A stretch of 64,000 bases of DNA. Source: Meandrina meandrites. Its lineage: Eukaryota; Cnidaria; Anthozoa; Scleractinia; Meandrinidae. Of the stretch, positions 57,111-64,000 are shown piece after piece. The stretch covers positions 2,768,501-2,832,500 of the forward strand of contig OY855913.1 in NCBI GenBank assembly GCA_963693305.1, written 5' to 3'. Position 1 is the first letter of the stretch. The number at the start of each line of letters is the position of its first letter. The position numbers and the translations under genes are program-made. The notes below the pieces were generated by a model, which worked only from the letters and a program-made list of their open reading frames with translations, was not told the origin of the DNA and did not search any database.

Positions 57111-60100
57111 TAATGCGTTTGTTGACATCGTCATTTCTCGTCGCTGTTTGTGTTCAGTTAGTCTCGTGTTCAGGGTTCCACCATATAATCTCGCCAATGT
57201 AGTTGGCCAATTAGTCAAGAAATGTCCGATATGCACCGATTTAGATGAGAAATCTGTTCTTTGCTTCAAAAAACCTGAGCCCTTGTTCTCTTGTCAAGTA
57301 CAGTAAAATTCAGTTGATGAAGCAAACGTAAATATTTTAAGGCGGCCGGCACTATGGAATGTGTTTTGCACACGAAATAAAAAATATAAATTTCTGCCTA
57401 CATTTGCCGTATTTTTTCAGCTTTGTAATCAAATTATTTTAAACACGAAGGCACACTATAAATGGACTTGGCTCCCCCCCCCCCCCCCCCCCCGCACTCC
57501 CCAGTCCTCCCGTAAACAAATTTTTTGGGATTACAGTGCTCGCACGTAAATGACATAGAGCATTGTACAATTATTCTGCCCCGTTTTGAATTTGAAACCC
57601 ACTGTGAAAATAATAACTTTCTAACAACTTCTCAAATTTTGTGGTTTGATCTCAATTAGATAATTGGTAAAATAGCAGTTGAACATCAAATGTGATGGCT
57701 TTGAATTTCGCGAGACTCGTGTCGAGGTAAACCTGCACTCCAAATTTTGTGTCAAAATTCAAGCTAATCCAAAATAGGTAAAGAGGTTATTGAAAATGTT
57801 TCATTATTTTGTTTGGCTTAGAGACAAGTAAATCGAACAGGCCTAGGCAACTTTCATTCTTTACTAGATGGCAAATGAAATCTGGTCTTCCCAGGGAATC
57901 CCCCTTTATAGTGCGCTTTGTGTTCAAACAACGGTTTTCAATATACTGAAGAAATTTATTTTGTTTTTTAGTCCGTTCTTTTTCCAAATTCTCGCTCCTC
58001 TTACAGTGCCACGTTAAAAGAAATATTTCTGCGACATCAACTGAAGTATAGTAATCATAACTACATATAAGGTACCGAGTGTTTTGCAGACATGAAAAAG
58101 ATCCGCTGAACAATCAACGCTCAAAATTTGAAAACGCGCCGTTGCAAACGCTAAATATTCAAGTGAATTTTAAAAATTGAATCCAGACTATTTGCAATCT
58201 CTTTCGCACGAGATAAAATAAATCAAAATTGTTAACAATTGGCGCAAATTAAGCGATCGCCGAGGTTCACAATACGTTCCATTGAAAGTCTGCAAAAAAA
58301 TCGGTAAATGATGGCTGAACTGTAAACTGCTTTTAAATTGAACTCATGCCAGCGAGTATTTTGTGCCATCTCCAAGTCCCTCGTTCAGTGTAATTTTTGT
58401 AAATGATGCAGACAATCAACATATTGGCACACTATTTGATAATCTCTTGCAAATTTAGACCTGGTTTGGTCAGCCACCATTTCACTACAGTTATTTGACA
58501 ATTTCAAAGGTCTTATCTTTGAAGCGTTCTCTTCATACAGTGATTCCAGTGTCCACTAATTTCCACTCTTCGTTACTCTTCTTTCCTGTTTCCTCCTTAC
58601 AAAGTCAGCTTTTCGTTCCTGAGAACAGAGAAGATAAATTCAAAGATCAGCAAATGTTCAACTGTTTAAAACTGCGGATAAATTATCTGAATAACTGGCG
58701 ATCTTTGGAACGTCATAGCAAATGGCGGTGGCCGCAAAGCCAGCAAAGACATTTCGAAAGCTAAAATAAAGTGTTCAGTTTTCTGCAAAATAACGAGCAT
58801 TCTAAAAGAGCGAAGGGAAAACTTTGCAAAGCAGTTGCAAATTCTTATCACCCAAAATTTCGCTGCCGCGTTAAAATTTTAGCACACGCTTTTGGCTTTA
58901 ACTGGTAAAAAGTTCTTGTCGAAATTAAAGAGGGCTCAATTATTCTTTTGCCGGAGAATCTTTCAACTTCTCCGCCCTTGCAATATTGTAAACGAAGCAA
59001 TCAGTTGTACCGCTCAGTTTTCTGTCCTGTTTCTAAATGAAGCGACGCAAACAGCGAACAGTAAGCGCTCGTGTTAGCTCGCTTCGCTAACATTTTTACA
59101 CTCTTGTAGCCTTCTGAACAAAATTAAAGGAATGTTTGGCAAAAGCAGTGCTTACCTTCCGATTGTAATAGAGTGGGAACGTCTTTCCAAGCTTCAAATC
59201 CTTCAAGAATCTTTCTTCAAGAGTCCAAACTGGTCCTCACCGAACGACACGTCTTCACACATCCACGACCTGTTTGGTTTGAAGCACGTTCTACAATTTT
59301 GTCATGAATATTGATTAAAAACTCAAGCCAATCACTGACAAATACAGCACAAATTTGGCGTGGATTTTGTTTGCACGCATTTTTGCCAGCGAATCAGAAA
59401 GCGCGAAAAAAAGAAAGTAATCGCGCGGTGACGTATGCAAATTATAAGAATTTTTCGTGAACATTGCATCTTGTTTTGCTTACCATGTATTTTTTTCTGC
59501 TCGGCTTGAAATTGAGGAAACAATAACTCAAAAGTTACTTTTTTTACTAATGTAACACAGGAGAATATTGCAGCCACAAATGCTGCACAAATTTCAGCGC
59601 AATATTGCAGCAGAAATTGCAGCATTAAAAGCGAAAGCTATTTAAAAAGAAACTAAGTTATTGACAAAAAACGCGAGCTTAGACCCGCTAAAAAAAAGTT
59701 ATAAATTGCAAAAGGAAAATTTTCCTAAGTAAACTTCTATTTTTACCGTGTTTTTCAAGCGGCGAAAGCTGCAATAAGTGGAAAATTATCCCCCCCCCCC
59801 CCCCACACACACACACATACCAAAAAAAAATTACGGAATAACGATAGCACACAGACACTAACCTGTGATATGAGAAACACCGTCATCTCACAGATTGTGT
59901 GTCAATCATGAGGACTCTGACTCTATGACGAAGTGTGATCACATTTCCCTTAATAAAGAAAATAAATGAACGTAATGGTTAGATTAGGCTCACATCATGG
60001 CTGTTAACACAATACTGAGCATAGCATGCAGCAAAAACCCCAAACAAAACCCAAAGATTCTTGATAATATTTCCAAAGAAAACAATGTACCGTCGAATAA

Positions 60101-60879
60101 AAAGTGTGAAAGATATGATTACTCGTGTTAAATTAAATCGACATCAGACAGTCATTTTTACGGACGGTGCAGGAATTTTTTTCTCCGTTGCAGGAATTTT
60201 TTTAAGGCACAACCGCCTGGCGTTTTGGGGGAAAAGTCACCCCCCCCCCCCCCCCTTCCCCCCCAAGGTTATTTCTAATGGTCGGTCAACAAGGATATGT
60301 AAAATTGTTGCTGAGTGTAAATATCTTTTCAGTTCTCTCAAACATAGTTAGTTATTAACTATGTCTCAAATAAACGAGTTTCTTTACTTTTTAAGTGCTC
60401 CGCACCCAAACAAAATGGCTTTGACAATGGCGTCGACAGTCCGCATTTCCCTCGGTTTTCAAACACTTAGAACTTTGTTAGTTAAGTTCCAAAAAATCAG
60501 TATATCATCAGAATACTAGTAAAGAATCGAACTTTGAACAGTGAAAATGAAAACGTTATCTTTGAAGTACTTTGACAGCGGTTGAACATGTAACTGACTA
60601 CCAACTGCTCCTTTCTTAGACTAAAACTAGCGCTAATATTCATACGCATCACGTCCAGTGATCCTAATTTTCTAAGCAGCGCGAACACCGTAAAGCTAAG
60701 TAAAAGTTCCGGTAAACACTTTTGGTCCTTTTGGTCTTGAAAAGTTAAAAATTGTTTCATTCACTGATTGCAGCAGAAAGCGGGGTCTCCGTAGTTCCTA
60801 AACCATACGTGCACGTACTAACTCAGTGCGCGAAAGCTTTTACTGGAAAAGTTAATTGATACTAGACTAAAACAGATCT
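57111..60879. other. no gene recognised; three long poly-C tracts
   Basis: C runs at about 57,475-57,493, 59,791-59,804 and 60,241-60,256. Frames up to 108 residues (57,787-58,113 minus) lack domains. No splice model could be built. Confidence 0.35.
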
Positions 60880-60979
60880 GAATTGTGGGTTGCATTATCG
60901 GTCGTTATATCGACCGAGTGTCGACCGCTACTCGGCCGATATTGACCGAGTTGTTGATCGATATCCCCCCCCTCCCCCC

Positions 60980-61187
60980 CTATATCTCTTTATGCCATAC
61001 GGCACATAAGGCTTTGACATTCTCTTTCCACACATTATGGTCTGCTGCGAGGGTTCTGACATTCGCCCATGACTGCCACCCAGCTGTTTTCCTTTCATCT
61101 TCAGCCATTTTCCTCCATGTTGTTTTGGGTGGGCCCGGCCTTCGTTTCCCTTCTGGTCTCCATTCCAGAGCTGTGACGCAATGTTAT
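60980..61187 (-). pseudogene. LINE ORF2 C-terminal fragment
   Basis: Minus-strand frame ends ALEWRPEGKRRPGPPKTTWR, KMAEDERKTAGWQSWANVRT, LAADHNVWKENVKALCAVWH, KEI stop. The GRP.KTWRR..E.D.....W....LA.DR..W......L pattern is the usual tail of LINE reverse transcriptase ORFs. The upstream part is missing (5' truncation). The sequence to the left (GGTCGTTATATCGACCGAGT, GGCCGATATTGACCGAG) would be its 3' UTR with GATATCGACC-type repeats. Confidence 0.8.
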
Positions 61188-61320
61188 GTTGATCGATATA
61201 TCGTCCGAGAAAGTCGAACGACACTACCTACAGTTAACATGATCCGCTGATACTACCGTCCTGCACCTTGCTACACGAGAAGAAGAGACGGTATACGCTC
61301 AAATGACATCATATGAAGTT

Positions 61321-61817
61321 TTAAAACACCTTACAATGTGACATTGTATGCAAGGGTAACAATATATTTTGAACCTGTAAAAATGTAAAAATGTAAGCTC
61401 TCAATTTAATTGAAATTGCCTGAAACCTACTTTTTAGAGGCGCCCTTTCCCCACCCCCGTTTTTATGCCTCACGCAGGCTAAAGGCACCCTACAAAGTGA
61501 GTGTGTGTAGGGGTGGGGTGGAGTGGCAGCTATCACAGACCCGTAACCTGCGTGCCAGAAGCCCAGAAGCTGCTCTTCCTCGTTCTTTTTATATGTGTAT
61601 ACTCGTGTTAGCTGTCGCTTGGACTGCGGCCGATCCCGCATTATTCCTTGTGCGCGAGAAAAAACAAACCTCAGATCCCCAGAGAAGTCTGAGGGAAAGC
61701 CTGCAGACAGTCTCCGTAGTGCGGTCATTCAATCCTCCTGGGACTCGAATTTCTCGTGACAACACACTACTTCTTGAGATCTGTGATTATGTTTTTAATC
61801 ATCACCTATTTTGCTAA
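61321..61817. other. overlapping 135-residue frames on both strands, probably repeat
   Basis: Both strands are open for about 135 codons with no domain. The minus frame (SAGFPSDFSGDLRFVFSRAQ, then EEEQLLGFWHAGYGSV) reads like repeat-derived sequence I have seen in coral gene models. I would not call a gene without transcript data. Confidence 0.3.
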
Positions 61818-61819
61818 GA

Positions 61820-62856
61820 TTGCGTTGCACTGCAATTGCGTAATCAAGCAATAGTAAATATTCGTCTGAAGTGTCAGCCGTCTTTTTGACGATATTTGTT
61901 TAAGAGCAAAGGATACTAGAAGATTCCTAAACAGAAAACTTTTAACCCCACGTTATCGGTGGTGGCTTACAGCGGGGGACCTTATTTTGTTAATTTGAGA
62001 AGATTTTAGCAAGCATTCCCTCTCTGGGTTTCCCTGGTTTACCCTGGTTTACCCGAAGCTTCGCTATATGAATAAAATGGGAGAAATCATCAGGTCGAAA
62101 ATTCATGAAGAAATTCGAGTCCCCGGAGGATTGAATGGCCGCACCAGGGAAACTGTTTGCAGGCTTCGTACTTCCCCTGGAATTATACTGTCATCATGCT
62201 GCCATGCTGCCAAAAATAACGCACACGACAATCTAGCTGGCAAACCGCTGTCAACTGGTATCTCGGCCAGCCAGCTAGCCTGACCGGGATTTAGTTCGTC
62301 TGCAACGAAGGCTAGATGCCTCTAGCAACCGTTTTCTTCGCTAGAGACGCAGTACAGATTCAGATGAAGATGCAGACGTTCTCTTTTTCATCAAAACTTA
62401 GAAGAAAAAAGAAAGAAACCTCTGGCCCGGGGACCATGTTAGAAACTCACAGCATGACGCAGAGAAGTGCGTGATATGTTTCGCAACACTTCATGAACCC
62501 ACACACAGCACCGCAAGGACCCGACCGGTCATTCGCTGATCCTGTTCAACATTTTTGAAAGGCCCTTTAATAACCTAAATAACAGTTTTACCTACTTGTA
62601 TACTTCCACTCGTGAAATTCCTGCCCTTTTATAATGTTTTATATACCTACAGCTTAATGGAAAATGGTACCCCTTTCGGGCATACAGGGACGTACGTGAT
62701 ATACAAAACCCTGGAGTGCAAAACGTCCTGTATGTCCTGTATGGCAGGATAAAGTGACAGGAACGCCCCTTACCCCTAACTGTGTAACATGGATATGTAG
62801 TACTCATTTCCAGGGACGGCACGATTATTGTAGTGTAGTCATACCTCGTGCAAGAA
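61820..62856. other. intergenic / upstream of the third signal-peptide exon
   Basis: No recognised feature. CTGTATGTCCTGTATGGCAG near 62,730 is a short local repeat. Confidence 0.3.
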
Positions 62857-62971
62857 ATGCGTTGTTTACTTCTCGTGATAGCATTCTCTGTTCTACTCAT
62901 CCCTTTTGAGGGAAAACTAAGGCAATCTGCTTATACTAAACGAAGATTACGTCAAGTTAATGAGCGTTCTC
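62857..62971 (+). CDS. first exon of a probable third ShK-CAP paralogue (partial)
   Basis: ATG at 62,857 opens a hydrophobic signal peptide (MRCLLLVIAFSVLLIPFEGK), then QSAYTKRRLRQVNERSR, and a GTAAGT donor at 62,972. The length, 115 nt, leaves phase 1. The two complete genes also have first exons of signal peptide plus basic propeptide ending in a phase-1 GTAAGT donor (103 and 136 nt). The start MR.L and the QSA segment resemble the gene at 39,549. No ShK exon is visible in the remaining 1 kb, but introns between first and second exons here are 1.4-1.5 kb, so the rest may lie beyond the window. It could also be another secreted-protein gene. Confidence 0.6.
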
Positions 62972-64000
62972 GTAAGTACTGTTTGTTTTTTTTATTTTGT
63001 CTAAATGTTTACATGCTGATATGTGTCATCTAGTCGGGAATCGTATGTGTTCTATACTTTCCACAAATGGCGGAAAACATATTTAACAAAAAGGTCAAAA
63101 AGGAAGAGAGGCTCTTCTTTGTTAGTCAGTATTTATAATTGTTTATTCGCTTGTTTCTTACACCGCACTTTTAAGAGCCTGGAATGAGCTATTAAGTCGC
63201 CGTGGTGCGTTGTATTTGGTAGTTACAGGATCTGATTTGTAATCGAAATGTCCAGTTGAGCAACTCATTGCTAATACAAACGTGCAGCTAACAGACAGTA
63301 ACTCAGTGCGTATTGCTGTCTCCATCTCCCGTTTTTCTTGGGAGGAACACATAGCAGCACATAGGCTAGCGTACGCACTAGTGTGGACAGCGAAATTTTC
63401 GACGTTTCGTAGTACGTTTTCGATGTCATCACGCGAGATGACCTATATGGCTTCATTGATGATAATTGAGGTTTTTCATTGCGTAATATCGATGGAATAT
63501 GTAGAAATTCATCATTTTGCTGATCAAGGTAACAATCGATAACAATTGATTGTCCCTTTGCGGACATCCCGCTATTACGAACACCCATAATTACGGACAA
63601 AATCCAGATCCCGGCGAAAATTATAGCTGAGCTAGAGGTTTGACCGGAAATGGCAACTCTGAGGCGAGAAAACCTATGGGTTTCCTTAGGCCAATCAGTC
63701 TCGTCTTCATTATAGCAAGAAAAAGAATTTCATTTACAAACTAAGAAACATCATTTCACTAAAACAAACTGCATTCCCGGACAGTATAATGATAATAGAT
63801 GAGTAATGACAATAATCGATAGGTAATAACAATCAGTGAGTAATCTATGACATTAATCGCTAATCAGTGACATCGATGAGTAATCAATAGGCCACAAAAT
63901 AATTTGTCTTCGATTAGTCATCCAATACTCATTGATTATCAGGAACATTATCAGACTAATCAGTTGATCAATCGATCGATGAGATATCCCTATAAACCTC
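62972..64000. other. probable first intron of the 62.9-kb gene, with a local repeat
   Basis: From about 63,785 to 63,960 the words GAGTAAT, AATCGATAG, AATCAGTGA and ATCGATGAGTAATC recur as a degenerate tandem repeat. GGGTGTTCGTAATAGCGGGA on the minus strand near 63,565-63,590 looks like part of a dispersed repeat. No exon recognised. Confidence 0.4.

Noticed and set aside
57787..58113. 108-codon minus-strand frame
   Set aside because: No domain, no signal peptide, no splice context; a chance frame is as likely.
60885..61250. 121-codon plus-strand frame
   Set aside because: Antisense of the recognisable LINE ORF2 tail on the minus strand.

Overview
The window looks like animal nuclear DNA from an anthozoan cnidarian, most likely a stony coral. 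It is AT-rich and has no bacterial-style operons. Almost every open frame is short. The real coding sequence sits in small exons with GT..AG borders, separated by introns full of palindromic MITE-like elements and tRNA-derived SINEs. The recognisable genes encode secreted proteins that combine ShK (six-cysteine) modules with a CAP/SCP domain of the GAPR-1-like type, a combination common in cnidarians. Species cannot be named from the sequence alone.

Layout. (1) 1-4.8 kb: repeats (a degenerate 8-bp-TSD MITE, a tRNA-like SINE, a second tRNA-like SINE head). (2) 4,841-14,901, minus strand: a ShK-ShK-linker-CAP gene. Its middle has been duplicated head to tail (about 7,165-10,802 and 10,803-14,480). 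The duplication doubled the ShK exon but left one CAP exon broken. (3) 15-25 kb: no convincing gene. It holds a large nested foldback transposon (17,570-20,224, perfect 9-bp target duplication) and several MITEs. (4) About 25.1-36.0 kb: a decaying tandem array with a 1.6-kb period. The two central units are nearly identical, and the same minus-strand exon-like segment recurs in most units. (5) 39,549-45,676, plus strand: a second gene of the same family, with signal peptide, three ShK exons, a Thr/Ser/Pro mucin-like stalk and a CAP domain. (6) 46-62 kb: repeats, a possible non-coding spliced transcript, a Penelope-like repeat and a LINE ORF2 tail. (7) 62,857-62,971, plus strand: a lone signal-peptide/propeptide exon with the same phase-1 donor as the two complete genes. 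It is probably the first exon of a third paralogue that continues past the window.

How the genes relate. All three loci start with a signal peptide and a short basic propeptide that ends in a phase-1 splice donor. All ShK, linker and stalk exons are symmetric 1-1 exons, so they can be duplicated or skipped without breaking the frame. The CAP domain is split into three exons at the same places in both complete genes (W codon in phase 2; Q|V in phase 0), and the last coding exon is 153 nt in both. The locus reads as an expanding family in which module number and stalk length change by exon duplication while the CAP core stays fixed. Exon models are by eye, without transcript support.
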